Positions 20,911 to 34,562 are shown, counted from the first letter of the stretch. The stretch: DNA of 64,000 nucleotides from Paramecium octaurelia (GCA_905182995.1 CAJJDP010000071.1:107509-171508), one strand, 5' to 3'. A program made the numbers and translations. Notes: generated from the letters alone by a model not told the origin.

Positions 20911-23061
20911 TCATTCTTTTTTTTATAATATTTATTAAATTAGAGTTGATTAAATTGATTCGATCTCTTACTTCGTTCGATTACTTATTTAAATCTAATC
21001 TTCCACTTAATTTTTATTCAATTTAATATGTTCTTGAATCTATTTGAATTACAGTTCAAATTCATCCAATTCCTATTATTATTGTTAATTCATAAATTGT
21101 TATCTCAAGACAGCAGGTTAAATAGAATGTATCTTCTCAAGTAGGGAGTTTATTTTTTCATTTTTCTTTGAAATCTTTAGTTATAGCTATAAGTTCCTTT
21201 ATTATTATTCAGTCAAGTCCCCTCTCATTTTTATATCAATCTCATCATTCATCTATATTATTAATAAGTTTATTTACGTTTTCGGCCTTGAGTTTAATTT
21301 TGATTGCCACTTCTTTTATTGATGATTGCAAAGCACTAGAGAGATCTTCATTAATAGATATAATATCCTATTCAGTTTTGCATTATGGCAGTCTTTTGTT
21401 ACTTATTACTTCAAGATATTTTCTGAATTGCTGTATAATACTTTTATTCATTAGATAAGCATTCTATTCTTAATAGAAATCTAATGTAATTCTATTGATT
21501 TCAGAACTTGATTCCGTCAATCCTAAGAGCAATTTCTGAGGTAAGAATTGAAATGTTTATCTTTGATACTTATGGGTCATTCTTACTAACAATTACTTAG
21601 ATTTGAATAGATCTATACATAGCACTTGAAGTATGAATTGTTCCTATTAATCATTCCAAGAAGATGTCAAGTCAATACAAGTAACATTAATGGGAGATTA
21701 ATCTTATTGATATTGAACAACATTTGAAAAGTCAATTGAAATTAAGGAATTATGATACAATAAAAGCATTTAATGTTTGTTAAGTAGATCAAATGAATTT
21801 TAAACTAATTAAGTAGCATATTCACTAGAATATATAATTTATGGTTATTAATATTTATGTAGTTATGATATTACGATATCATCATTTCTGTATTTTGAAA
21901 ATTTAACTTCATCGATATAAATTTCATAGAGTTTGTTTAAATCTCTACCGATCAGTGCTTGAATAGTCAAATCATCATTTAATTATTTAGAAACAAAAAT
22001 GAATAAATAATATTAAACGATAGGCACTTTTTTAAATAAAATAAAAGTATTTTTGGACAATTAGTAGTTTGTATTTTAAAAAGATTTAAATTTGATATTC
22101 CCCCTTTGATAATCATCCTGAGTAGTTATATTATAATTGATTATAAATTCTTTTTCATTTTTCTCTTTGACATATTGAATTAATTCTTTTTTAGATGTCT
22201 CTAAATACATTTTAGTTTACAACTTAAAAACCATATTAGGAAGGATCAATTCATAATAATAGATGATTCCTAAGCTGTTAACAAAGTAAATGAGAAATTA
22301 ATTCTGGTCTTCTGGTAAGGAAAAAGAAAAGGCTTATGCATTTCCATTCATGGCAGAATTCAAATTGATTCTTACTATCGGTTATCTAAGATCTTTCATT
22401 TCAAAGACTAGAACAAACTATTCTCTAGAAACATTTAAATAAATAGTACTTTTGATATATGTGTGATTTATTCCCATCCTGAGATGCTTGTAGAATTACG
22501 AGATAATTGGAATTTAATGGATGAAATGCAACTTACTTACAGAGATTGATGTTTGTTATTAGGTTTAGATATAAAGTGTCATCTTGAATAATGCCTGTAA
22601 ACACTTCCTTAATCAAGAGGACTGATTTCTATTCACTTTGAATGTTATTAGTTTTGAACTATTATTTTACTATTGATCATATGAAAACAGTTACTTAATA
22701 GAAGGGCCTAATTATCATTCATTGAAAACTCAAAAATAGCATTTCGATATTATTCTTAATTTATTTCTGCTCCTGAGAAACTATTCAATAGTTTAACTTA
22801 GTATTCTTCTTCACCATATCTCTACTAGAAAATGAATTAGCTTAGAACAAATTTATCATTTATGTATTTCATTCCAAAAACATCCTGATTATCAACAGCA
22901 AATTAATTTAATAGTAAATATTTAATGTAATCGCTAGGCTTACCTTCCTCTTATTTATGCTATTGTTTTGCAATCTTAATGAAGGAGGATTCAATATTAG
23001 AGGATAGATCATCTAGGAGATCAATTTATTATCCCATTAATATTTTAGAGTTATTAGACAT
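20911..23061 (-). CDS. possible Nup88-like coiled-coil nucleoporin
   Basis: Four exons (three 25-nt introns) give 691 residues. The N-terminal ~480 residues have beta-propeller-like segments including CKQVAFHPLNSNYLVIL, IVRINLNSAMNGNAQAF and LPEDQNQFLIYFVNSLGIIYYY. The last ~150 residues are strongly coiled-coil (EQQQRNLQLQLKISKKNEKI, NQVEDQIQISNRTKQEIE). A propeller whose centre carries a 'W/F-HP-hLVhL' segment followed by a C-terminal coiled coil is the layout of Nup88/Nup82, but the resemblance is architectural and the call is tentative. It shares a 145-bp divergent promoter region with the RRM gene. Confidence 0.45.
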
Positions 23062-23206
23062 TATTAATAAAATTAATTTAAATACATTATAATAGCATAA
23101 GGAATAATCAAGTATTTAGACAATAATTATACTATGTTTTAATTTACTTAAGATTTTTGTTAGTAAATGAAATAAATAATATATTTATAAATCTCCAAAT
23201 CTACAA

Positions 23207-25319
23207 ATGAATTCTTAAATCGACAGAAATTCTGATCCTCCTCATACCAACGTGATTTTAGTTGTGATTACAAACAAAGCTAATAAAACCTTGCCACATG
23301 ATAAATATTTTAAAGTCTTTAGTCCTTTCGGCACTATTCAGAGAGTACATATATTTAAGTAGATTTTAAATAGATGCTCATATTCGAGAGATCTCTTACT
23401 TGGAAAACATTTATTGAGTTTGATAACGTAGAATCAGCATTCAAGGCGAGATCGTAGATGAATGACAAATATTTTTGTGATGATTCCTCATTACTAATGA
23501 ATGTCTATGCAAGCAAACTAACTTATATCTCCTTCTAAGAAAACAATGTGTGGGGCGTTGGTATGAATTCTATCTATTCCAAAATTATTAGATTATACAA
23601 TACCAAGATGTAAGTAGAAAGAATAATCTCCCCCGAATGAAGTAAATCAATCTTCTCAATCTTTAAAATCTATGTAGACAGTTCCTTAATAAAACTTCTA
23701 ATTGCTGCAATCACAAATGTTATTTTAACACTAAATGTCACAACAAATGCAATAAATTAATACTCTCATGGGGTAGTTATAATAAGTGTGTGTTGAGGGA
23801 TTTGCAACTCCTCTATTGTAATCTACAGATTTGTTAAATTAAATCGAGAAACAACAATCAATTTTAAAAGATATCCATGAATATTAATAATCATTCTAGA
23901 ATGTGACTGACAATTATTAGAATTTTCTATAAGGTTTCAATCAACAAGATGAACAAAAATCTATCAGCATAGAATCAAGCAAGAATGGAAAATCAAATAG
24001 AAAGAAACTAACATTACCAAATGATAAGAAAACAAAAAATGGAGATCAAATAGAGTTCATCTAAAGTTATCAGGAAAGTGATGTTACAAAAGATATTATG
24101 TTTCATAGTTCAGATAAATTAATAGATCAAATACAAGTACAAAAGATGTATCAAAGTGATGGTAGAAGTGCTAATAAGGCAGAAGAATTGAATTTTAATG
24201 GTTTGGGTTTGAGAGACTCAGAAGATGAAGCTGATGATGATTCTAATTAATTTGAAGAACAATTATTGAATGCTTAATCTGATGAAGAAGATATTCATAA
24301 TGATCTGTTCAAATTTGTTGATTAAAATTAAGGATTTACTGAAAAAGATAGATAATAAGTGTTTAAGAAATTGAATTAAGACATGTCATTTGATAAAGTT
24401 GATAATTAAGTAGCTGCAGTAGTAGAGAAATAAACCCAGAAAAACACTATTGAATAATCCTCCAGGAGTGTTGACAACATTGATTAATTGATCAGCAAAG
24501 GCAAAATTATTTAGAGATCAAACTAATAACCTACTTCAAAGAGTCAGACCATTTACCAATAACCTGAAAAGCTAGATCAATTTCAATCTAAATCCTAATC
24601 CTTTAAAAGTATATGAATGTTTTAAATCAATTATAGGTGCTCGGAAATCTAAAGTAATCTATGCCAGATGGTTTGATAAAAAGGTCGTAACATCAGCTAT
24701 GCTCTATAATATATTTAGCATTTATGGCAATATTGATAAAATGATATTCTTAAAGGAAAGATCAAGTTGTTTGATACAATATGTGTCACAAGAACATGCT
24801 GCTATTGCAAAAGAATCTCTCAATGATATCATGTTCTATGGATAATCAATAAAAGTAATTCATTTCGAATATACAGATCTTCTTTTCCAATTACGAGGAG
24901 ATCTCTTTGAAAACCTAGCCAACTAAACCAGGAGAGATCGTCTTTGATATAAAAACTCAAGAGGAATATTTCTAGGGAAGTGAAGAGACACATCGAATTA
25001 AACCAGATTCCACTTATACTCTTGCTCCCCCTTGCGATACTGTCTAAATCTCTAATCTGACTAAGAATTCTTGTTAAGCTTCTGTTATGTAATAATATAT
25101 GCAAGATTTTGGATAAATTAAAGCCATTAAGTAATTATTAATAATATATAGAATTTTGACTACTGGAAACAAATACTTGTCCATTATCAAGTATACAAGC
25201 ACCGAAGTAGCACTTACTGTGTTGGCCAATATGAATGGTTTCGAATTGGATGGAAAGTATTTATATGATAACATTGAAATAGACCTATATAAATTAACTT
25301 TTCTAAACAAAAATTATGA
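23207..25319 (+). CDS. PTB/hnRNP-L-like RRM protein
   Basis: Seven exons give 651 residues (introns 23345-23373, 23561-23591, 24609-24636, 24855-24876, 25131-25151, 25257-25282). RRM1: TNVILVVITNKANKTL...FSPFGTIQRMLIFER...FIEFDNVESAFKA. A ~330-residue acidic, Gln/Ser-rich linker follows. RRM2: KVIYARWFDKKVVTS...FSIYGNIDKMIFL...KIFFSNYEEI. RRM3: VQISNLTKNSCQASV...FGQIKAIK...ALTVLANMNGFELDGK...INFSKQKL. The 'IFFSNYEE' and 'INFSKQKL' strands are typical of PTB/hnRNP-L RRMs, which bind pyrimidine-rich RNA and regulate splicing or RNA stability. The 21-nt intron is a multiple of three, so skipping it would not shift frame. One intron ends in CAG. Confidence 0.86.
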
Positions 25320-25407
25320 TTGGCTGATTTATGAATATTCGGATTTAAAATTACAATATACAACCTCTTATTATTATTTTCATTAATTTCAAAATAATAT
25401 ACTCAGA

Positions 25408-25716
25408 ATGGCAGGAAAATCAGGAAAGGGAATTGGTAAAGTCAGTGCTAAAAGACATGCAAGAAAACCAAATAAGGCTTCAATTGAAGGAATCACAAAG
25501 CCAGCAATCAGAAGACTAGCAAGAAGAGGAGGAGTCAAAAGAATTTCATCATTCCTCTATGATGACTCAAGAAATGTTCTAAAAAGCTTCTTAGAGAATG
25601 TTGTTAGAGATGCCATCACATACACAGAACATGCAAGAAGAAAGACAGTCACAGTCATGGATGTTGTTTACTCTTTAAAGAGATAAGGAAGAACTCTTTA
25701 TGGCTTTGGTGCATGA
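25408..25716 (+). CDS. histone H4
   Basis: Single exon, 102 residues. It begins [20 protein letters not shown] and contains the near-invariant [40 protein letters not shown], and the C-terminus [17 protein letters not shown]. The Gln in KRQG is encoded by TAA at 25684-25686, so a standard-code reading stops ten residues early. Compared with animal H4 the tail differs (KPNKASIEG instead of KVLRDNIQG), as in other ciliates. It packages DNA in the nucleosome core. It stands alone here, without a neighbouring H3 gene. Confidence 0.98.
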
Positions 25717-25996
25717 CTTTTCTTATAGTTTTTATTCAAGATTTATTTAAATCAAATCTAACTATTATTTTATTAAAGGTCTCTTAGTCTTTATTAGCCC
25801 TCTAATTTAAGAATTATTTCTTAACAATTGGACTACCAGATGTAATAAAAGAATAAGACTTTTTTAAAGTTTTACAAAAAAGATAAAGATTAAGTATTCT
25901 ATTGGTGGATTCAATTAAAATGGAATAAAAAAGGGTAATTAAATAATAAAGATAATTAGAAAGATTAACAAAATAATAATCTAAAATATGTAAGTG

Positions 25997-28900
25997 TCAC
26001 GATTATTCAAAACTTGCCTCTTCCTTTACCTTATCCCATTCTACCAAATAACCTTTAGTGGTCATATTAAATTTGCTTAATTCAACATCCTAAAATAAAT
26101 GTGAAATCTTTACATGATGGAATTTAAATTTAAAAGGATGTTTCTCTGCTCTCTCAATCATTTATTTAGTAGTTTATGAAACCTGCACTCTGCCTTCTTC
26201 TCCACTACTTTCCATCTTGTTAGCAATCGAGACATCTTTGCCATAAATGTCATATCTCACGATATCAGTTCCAATAATCCCTCCTGTAACTTGACCTGTG
26301 TGAATGCCTATTCTCATATTGAGTTTATCAAATTTAATCTTCTATCTCACTTACATGATGATATCAACCATCTAGAATCCCATCTTGACTGTATTGATGG
26401 CTTCTTGAATAGGCTATGAAATATAAGTTATAGATATTTACATTTCTTTTGGCACTGTTAGTGAATCCCATAACAACATAGCAATCACCAATGGTATACA
26501 TCTTATAAACATTATACTTTTAGCATAATTTATCGAATTCTGTAAATAGACCCCGAAGCATAGTTACAACTCCTTCTGGAGTTTGAGTGTGAGAATATTC
26601 TGTGAACCCTTTGATATCTGCGAATAAGAGAGTAACATCTTCAAATTCATCTATGAAATCGCTCTTGTCATATATTGAACTATTCTTCATCTTCAAATAT
26701 GAATGCATTGGCAATAATTGACTCACCAAATTGATTTGTTTTACTTTCTTATCCTCATTGATTTGCAGATTGTTGAACATTTGAATCTATTCCTTCATAG
26801 CCAAATAATAACCCAATAGTAGAATTAACATACAACAACAAATGTAAAAGATGGCAAAATGAGTCACTAAATCTGATGCTATGTAAAAGCCCAAGAAAAA
26901 GCCTAGCATTATGAACATGTAGACTATCACTTAAAAGAAGGTGAACATCTTAAATTAGCAGGTGACAATCATTATATACAGTATTTCCAATAGACATATT
27001 ATAGCTACTTCCGAATTATCAGTCAAGTAGGCCTAGAACAAGACTGTAAAGATAGCATATATCAATAGAAGGTAATACATCAGATTAACTATTACGTTCC
27101 TATAGGCCTTGGATAAAATTGGGAATAACACTATTACCAGGATTAAAAATATTGCCTAAATTATAATTTAATTATAGTACTCTTAATACAAAGATGAGAA
27201 GATCATATTTGAATAGCTTACGAACTATTATAGATAACAAGGTGATTACGAAATAAGTGAACCATAAAAATGTAATGCCCACTTTGGATTCTTCTAAATT
27301 CTACTCTTTCAATATTTAATTGAAGTTGCCCTTGATCTCATTTTAAGGTATTTACAAAATTAAATTTGGTTTTATTAAATCTAATTGATCATTCTCATCC
27401 TAATCATTTGATATAAAAACAGACTCATCAGTTAATGCAGTTTCCAATGGTTGAATGGGTTAATTTTATTTAGATTTATTATCCACTTCTTAAGAAGCAT
27501 TTTGTGGCAGTAAAAGTTAAACTGTTTAAGGACCTTTTGGAGATATTTCTAGTCTATTTGACTATTTCATATTATCCACATAAATTGAGTTTTGCAATTG
27601 GGATAAGAATTGACCCTTTTTTGGTACTATTTACCTTAGACTCTTCTATGATCTTAGATCCTTCACGACAATCTTTGTACAATTCTGCCAAAGTAGAAAT
27701 GCCTTTGGTACTTAATAACCAGGTGGTTTAGTCTTAAAAACTTGATAAGTATCTATTATTCCTAATCCCTTAGCTTCTTTCTGTTTCTTCGAGTAATATT
27801 TAATTCCATGTCTGGCTTATTTAAAAGCTTATTCACTTAAAGTAATTGCTCCCGTATCCCCTGTAGAACCTACTCTGCTTGTCTGATTCACTGGATCACC
27901 TATTAATGAAAATTAAGGTTTATGATGCCCAATTACACCTGCAATAACTCTACCAACATGGATTCCTATCTTCATTTCTATCTGATTGCCCTTGCCATAC
28001 TTTCTTCCTTATACTTATTACATCATATCAAATGCCATATTGACCAATCTCATAGTTTTCTCTATTCTAATCACATGAGCAGTCATATTCTACTCACAAG
28101 CCTTGATTCCTGTTGCTGCCATATAGGTGTATCCTACTGTTTCTATCTTTTGAACTCCATGTTAAATGCATAAATTATCATATAATCGAAATAGAGAGTC
28201 CAACATTAATACAACATTCTTGCCTTCCTCTTTCATAATAGTATCAAAATCACAAATATAAGCAAATAAGATTGAGACATCATCTTGAGCTTCTTGCATC
28301 GAATAGATACCAGTTTATATTTATTGTCTAACAAATCTGGGAACAAGGATACTCAAAATGTCTTAAGCAGTCATATTGTCCTATTCAATTGAATACTTCG
28401 CTAAATAGTCATTTCTTCTATGCTTTATTGATTTATAATAAGTGAATAAAAATCTTATTGTAATACTGACCACCAACAATATTTAAGTGCAAGCAGCATA
28501 AACAGAAATCCTACTTTATGTGTATGTTCCATTTGAAGTGCTTAGATCAGTAGATACAACAATAATTAATATTCTTACTATCAACTGTATTAAATAACAG
28601 ATGTTATATAACATAATAGGAATTACTGTCATATTCATGCTATTAAATGTACTAAAGAGTATAGCCAATGTTGCAGATAAAGTAATTGTTAAATCATCTG
28701 ATAACCAATCGATTGCGACTTTAATTGCAAATATGATCAAAACAGTCAAATGTGAATAAGTATAGTACTGCTATTCCATAATCGAAGTGAATGTGAACAA
28801 TAAAATTAGGAATACAATTCCAAAGATAATCAAATAATAGACTCCAGTGAATACTCTAAGATCATTAATAAAGAAATCAGTTAAGCAATATGCTATGAAA

Positions 28901-31900
28901 TAGAGTAATAAAACGCATAAAAAGAACCTTAAATGATTGAGTGATTGTGACAATTTATGGGCAAGGAACTTTTATTCAAGGACTAACTCCTTCATTTCCA
29001 AAGTCAAAGGCTTCAGTTTCATTTCAGTCACTTTGGTATCTCCTGGATTGAGCATTTCCGAAATGTAAGGAGAAGTGGTGGAACAGTCAGTAAATACGTT
29101 TTGTATGATGGTCGAGACATTACTAAATTTATATTGAATAGTTACACATGTTGATCTAAACATTAATTTAATATTTGTTGGTGATTTAAGTTATCCCATT
29201 ATGTACCATCCTTATTGTAAAATGCAAATTGTTAATAGGCAGATGGAAACAAATTGAGTTTAATCAAATCATGAAGGAAGTAGTTTATAAAGAAACATCC
29301 AAATAAACAAAAGATCATTGCAACTATACTGTTAAATCGAGTGAACAACTGATAAGTCAATTCTTAGTAATCGAAATCACTGAATTTTCCTCTATAATTA
29401 AGAAATACAAACCCAACCAATAATCCAAATGTGAATAAGGAAACTATAATGACAATATTTACTTTATGTTTGATCAATCTAAATAAGACCTTAAGAGTGG
29501 ATACTGTAATTATAACATAAATGATACTGGTTGCTACCATTTGTAAATCACTCTGATGACCATCATTGGTCCAAGCGTAGTTGACCATATAAGTACATGA
29601 ATAAAAAGTGAAGGCAGCTGATAAAAATGATTCTAGAAATGCCTCAATCAAATAATAAAATCCAAACCTCCTGGTTCTGATTTATCCATCCACATATAAG
29701 GTAGGAATCTTTTTATTTACCAAAGGGTTAGTTTGTAAATCAGCTAATCCAATTACCAAAGCATTAGGAGTTGTGTATAAGAATATGAATAAAAACACTG
29801 TCATTGAATCATGCAATGAAGTAGCAGTAAACTAACAAAACCAATTGAAAAAGAAGAGTGTCATACCTAAAAAGCCTGCACAATAAAATAAGTATATTAT
29901 CATAGAAGATACACGTTCCGAATGCAGCTTACACTTCTATAGCAACAATACTTTTATCTCTCTTAATGTATTCACACTAATGTCTCCTGCATTCACTTAT
30001 GGATATATATGGTTTAATTTGCTATTGATTATTTCAATGCTGACATGTGAAGCTTACATCATCAGAGCATCGTTGTAGCCATCTCCTACTCCTAGAATTG
30101 TTGGTTTATTTGGAAAATAATCCTTGATAATATTACAAGCTAATTCCTTCTATTATGGATTCATATTGAATCCTATCACATTCTTGCAAACACATGACAA
30201 GAATCTAAAATGACTCATAAGATCTGGAGATTCACTTATTAATGATAACGATTGACCATTTACAACCAATACAAATTATAATATTTACTAATATGATGCC
30301 CCTTCAAATAATGTTACACTTGATTTAATCATGCTTCTACCCATTTATTATTATTAGTGTTTCTCTTATTGTTTAATTAATTGCTTCTCTTGTATTTTCT
30401 GCAATTCACTTTATATCTATCCTATAGCAGTATTTATTTATAACCATATCTATTCTTTGTCTTTTGCTACGATTCTTAAATATTTAGATGTCTCTGTCAT
30501 CTCCAAAGCCTAAGCACAACTAATTGTCTATGCTTCTTAATCTCCACTCAATAACCAAATGTTTATATTGCATTCTTTCACAGTCCTTATGAAATCTAAT
30601 GCATCACTCTTTAACTCCTCTTTGAATCCTATCATCCCCAATAAATTTAATTCCTTCTCATATTCCACAGCCAATTCCTCTAATAAATTATCCTAATTAG
30701 TCAAAGAACTATGCAACAAATTAAATTTTTCCTTGTAGTTCACTGTTTCTTTTTCACTCAACACTCTAGTTGCATATACTATCATTCTTATACCCCTCAC
30801 TTTATAATGTTGAATATAAGCATCTAACTCTTCTCTTTCCTTATGATTTAATTACAACTTTAACTTAATTGCTTCATAATCTCCCTTACAAATTAACAAT
30901 GATTTATTTTTCGATCCTTCTCCGCAGAGTTAATTTAAAGCTTCATGTTCTTAACCTAATTCCAGATCCATAGTCATAGGTACCTAGACTACTACAGAAT
31001 TTAAATTTCTGTTATAAGTAAACAAATTTAATCCTAATATTTAATACCAAATTTAATTTCCCCCCACTTTACATAAATACATATCTGGACTATCAAACTT
31101 ATTAAAGTTCTCTAATTAATACCCGCAAGAGCGAGCAAATGTTAATGATATCTCTTCATTCTTGGAAAAGGACTCATATGTTATTGAATCTGCCCCAAAC
31201 ACTGGTCTTGCTTCATGACATAACATCAAGCATTTTAAAAAAGCATCATAATATAATGTATTTATGTCTTTTGATTACATGTACTCATTCTATGGAGAAC
31301 TGTTTTTCAATTAATTAACTAATTGCATGAATTCATCGTTATTATTTCCTGGAGTGTTTCTAAGTTTCGGTTGAGGTAAAAACATTCTTCCTTATGAATA
31401 ATCTTAGTATCTTTATTAGTATTATGCATCCATATTGAGAAAGGTCAACCTTTTATTTTGTGGCTGAGCTGTGATTTAACTAAATATTGGATTATTATTA
31501 GAAGTCTTAACGCTCCTTAGTAACAATTTCCCATTTGATTAGCCTTCTGTTGTATGATGAGTCTTCTTATCATACTCAAATGGTATCAAATATTCATTAT
31601 TGTCATTCAAGCTTACTATGTTTTAGGGTTCCTCAATATCGTCCTATTTGGTGTACTTTTAGTTTAATGCTAATTGCAATTGATCATAATTCAAACTGAA
31701 AGCTAATTAACCAAATTGTAAATTATCTAATTTGTTGTAAGAAGTAGTTAATGTGCCTGTTTTATCTATTAACATATAGTCAACATGTCCAAAATCACAT
31801 AAATTATTTGATGAATTGATCTTCACATACTTGACTAGGTTATCTTCAATTTGGTTAATTTCAAATTTAAATAATGATATGAAATTTACTATGTCAAACA

Positions 31901-33037
31901 ATATATACAAAGTAGCTGGAATTAACTGAGCATACAGTATAGCCAGTTAAAATACTTTCATTCCATTAGTTGTGTAGCTGTCTATTATTAAAGCAAAACT
32001 ATTTTCATCAGATCTTGCTAGTAATACTATTATAGATATTAATGTAAAAAATAATGATAAGCATGCCATAAGGAAGGAATAGAAATTGCATTGTTTTTCT
32101 TCAAAACTCTGCTTCTATGCTTCGTAATGACTACTTTGCATATTTTTAGTATTTTTGCCAACATAGACAACTAAACCAAATAACCAGGAAGTCTATTTAA
32201 TTTTAGTTCCTTTGGGAATGAAATTGTCTATTGTTAATTCTTCGTTTTTTGGATCTTTTTTCAATTTCAATCTAGCATAAAAACTTTGGGTATCTCCATT
32301 AGGTGCTTCGTATTCTAATTTTCCAGTTAACATCTTTTTGTATTCTGGGAATTAATTCTTTAATCTGGTTCTCAAGACGATCAATTAGGTTAGATAGGAT
32401 GATTTCTTTTTGGTTAGACTTGATTTACCATTGTAATATTGAGTATCTACCATACAAATGGCTTCTCGATCTCTTACCTATCCAGTATCTAAGAGTATGA
32501 TGTCGGCTGGCACTATATCTCCTTTAATTAGGTATAAAACATCTCCAATTTGAATATCACTCCATTTGATAGTTTCTATGGAACCATCTTTGGCTCCTCT
32601 TGAAGTTGTTTGCATGTTGATTTTGTGATCCTGACTTTGCCTACGAATATCAAGTACGAATTCAATTAAAACATAAATGAGTACACTGAGTCCTATTGGA
32701 AAGATAGTGATCCAAAGATAGAAGGGGGAAAGAGTGGGATCAATGAGCATGATCAATGATATGGCAAGGAGATAGATGTTTCCAAATCTGACTATTCCTG
32801 TGAATATTGTTTTGGGTAGAAAGTTGAGGAACTAATAAATGGATTATAGATGAATATATGTACTGTATATTTACGTGTGTTGAAAATATTCTTGTTTTAA
32901 GGAACACTGAGCAACGAAACATTTCCTTTATGCAATTCCATAGTGATCATTTGTGAGTCACTCGTATAACACAGGGAAAGACATTTTCTGAATCGTGATA
33001 ACCACTTTTCAACAATTTGATGGTGGTTATATTTCAT
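25997..33037 (-). CDS. guanylyl cyclase fused to a P-type (P4-like) ATPase domain
   Basis: About 7.04 kb, well over 2,200 residues, with many short introns (for example 32832-32863). Order: a P4-ATPase-like half starting KYTFLNFLPKTIFTGIVRFGNIYLL, with DKTGTLT phosphorylation motif (near 31750), LLSGDQEAQTIS and ILGVGDGYNDALMM; then a six-TM block; a first cyclase domain (SILFAYICDFD, KIETVGYTYMA, QFSLIGDPVN); a second six-TM block; and a C-terminal cyclase domain (VTLLFADIKGFTEYS, YTIGDCYVVMG, MRIGIHTGQVTGGIIG). Glu in KIETVG and Ser in FSLIG are the guanine-selecting positions, so the product should be cGMP. The two metal Asps occur only in the C-terminal domain, so catalysis needs both domains, in the order opposite to mammalian adenylyl cyclases. 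The ATPase DGET loop is NGKS. Ends EWDKVKEEASFEQS, TGA at 25997-25999. Confidence 0.93.
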
Positions 33038-33071
33038 ATTTGATTTTCAATAATAATAAATTGGATTGAAT
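33038..33071. promoter_or_regulatory. 34-bp divergent promoter spacer
   Basis: Separates the ATG of the guanylyl cyclase gene (minus) from the ATG of the stomatin gene (plus). It is A/T-rich with no recognisable box, so promoter elements probably overlap coding sequence. Confidence 0.45.
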
Positions 33072-34011
33072 ATGAATGCTCATTCAAGAAGAAAGATAGC
33101 TCATTTAGAAGTTCCAGAATTCTAAGATAATCAAACAATGATTGCATATGCCAAATGCTAATACTGTTTGGGAGAATGTTTTGGTTGTTTAAGAACCTGG
33201 ATTCCTTGTATTTTTTGTATGTGTGTTAACTATCCATACTAAGAAGTTGAATAAGGTTGAGAATTCCAATCTAATTTTTAGGTACTGAAGGATTGTTCAA
33301 AAGATTTGGAAGACATATCAAAGTAGTTAGACCAGGCTTGCATTATGTCAATCCTTGTACAGACACCTTAGAACAATTAGACTTGAGGATTACAGTTATC
33401 GATTTAGATAGATAAGTAATGTACATTGCATATTCTTTAGTCTGTTATGACCAAAGATAATGTAACTATTTCCATAGATGCATCCGTTTATTACAGAATC
33501 AAAACATCACGGTTTGCTGTTTATAGAGTTGAGAACTATGATTAAGCAGTCCGTTAAATTACTTATGCAGTCCTCAAAAACACAGTGGGATCCTTTGTGC
33601 TCTAGGATTTGCTTGAGAAAAGGTAGGAAGTTGCAGATTAGATTGAAGATTAGGTTGATGAATATGTAAAAGATTGGTATATAGAATAATAAATTTAGGG
33701 GTGTATTAATTGATAACATCTACATGAAGGATATCCAATTGTCTGCAGATCTCTAATAAGCATTAGGGTCTGCAGCCACTGAATAGAGATTGGCCCAAGG
33801 TAAATTGATTAGTGCCAAAGCTGATGTTGAGTCAGCCAAGTTGATGAGACAAGCCTCTGAATTCTTGGATTCTAAGACTGCCATGTAAGTAAGATATCTA
33901 GAAACACTATAACAATTGGCTGGCAGTAATGGAACTAAAGTATGTTTTGTACCAGATGAAAAAAACTAAGACAAGTTGATGCATCAAATAACTTAAGGAT
34001 TATTAGCATGA
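33072..34011 (+). CDS. stomatin (SPFH/band 7 family)
   Basis: Four exons (introns 33256-33281, 33416-33440, 33677-33698) give 288 residues. A Cys-rich hydrophobic hairpin (CLGECFGCLRTWIPCIFCMC), probably palmitoylated and inserted in the membrane, precedes the SPFH domain: GTEGLFKRFGRHIKVVRPGLH, CTDTLEQLDLRITVIDL, SVMTKDNVTISIDASVYYRI, QITYAVLKNTVGSFVLQDLL and GVLIDNIYMKDIQL. An Ala/Glu-rich coiled-coil helix follows (LAQGKLISAKADVESAKLM), then a short tail. Stomatins scaffold lipid microdomains and modulate channels. The first intron begins GTT rather than GTA. It is divergent from the cyclase gene. Confidence 0.93.
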
Positions 34012-34190
34012 AGATATAGTATATTTCATAATATCACCTATCATTAATAAGTGCCTGTATATAAAATGGGCATTTATTCATCTTTTTATAACAGATTAAT
34101 TATTTATTAATAATTCAATAAATACAAGGATTTTCCAAAAATTTAGGTTCTATTTTAGATTGCCAATCTAATTATTTAATATTACAATTT

Positions 34191-34562
34191 ATGAGAGTTG
34201 TGAGCGAAACAAAATATTATAAAGTATTAGCTAAACTCTATGATAAATGTGCATCTTTATCAGCTCAATTAGACATCTATGAGTTTGATTCACCTAAAAT
34301 TGAATAATCGGATAAGAGTGACGATGATAACCTAATATAGAGAGCACAAAATAAAAAAAAATAGAAGTATATTCCTAATACAATCATCAAATTTGAAGAA
34401 GAAGAATAACAAAAATAACAGCACCAATATTTGTCAAAAAATAAAAAGACTATTACTCAAAATAATGGTAAGTCCACAAAAATTAAGAAGAAAATCAAGA
34501 AACCCAAAAATTATGATTTTAGTTCAACATCCTCTTAAACATCGACATCCTCATACAATTGA
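34191..34562 (+). CDS. small basic, low-complexity protein
   Basis: Single exon, 123 residues. MRVVSETKYYKVLAKLYDKC starts a short helical region. An acidic patch (DSPKIEQSDKSDDD), a Lys/Gln-rich stretch and a basic KIKKKIKKPK tail followed by Ser/Thr follow. It may be nuclear. No family recognised. Its stop lies 50 bp from the convergent stop of the seven-TM gene, which supports its 3' end. Confidence 0.55.

Noticed and set aside
29160..29215. Splitting the cyclase/ATPase into two genes at a short AT-rich stretch
   Set aside because: TM-rich frames continue on both sides through short introns, and the fused architecture is known in ciliates.
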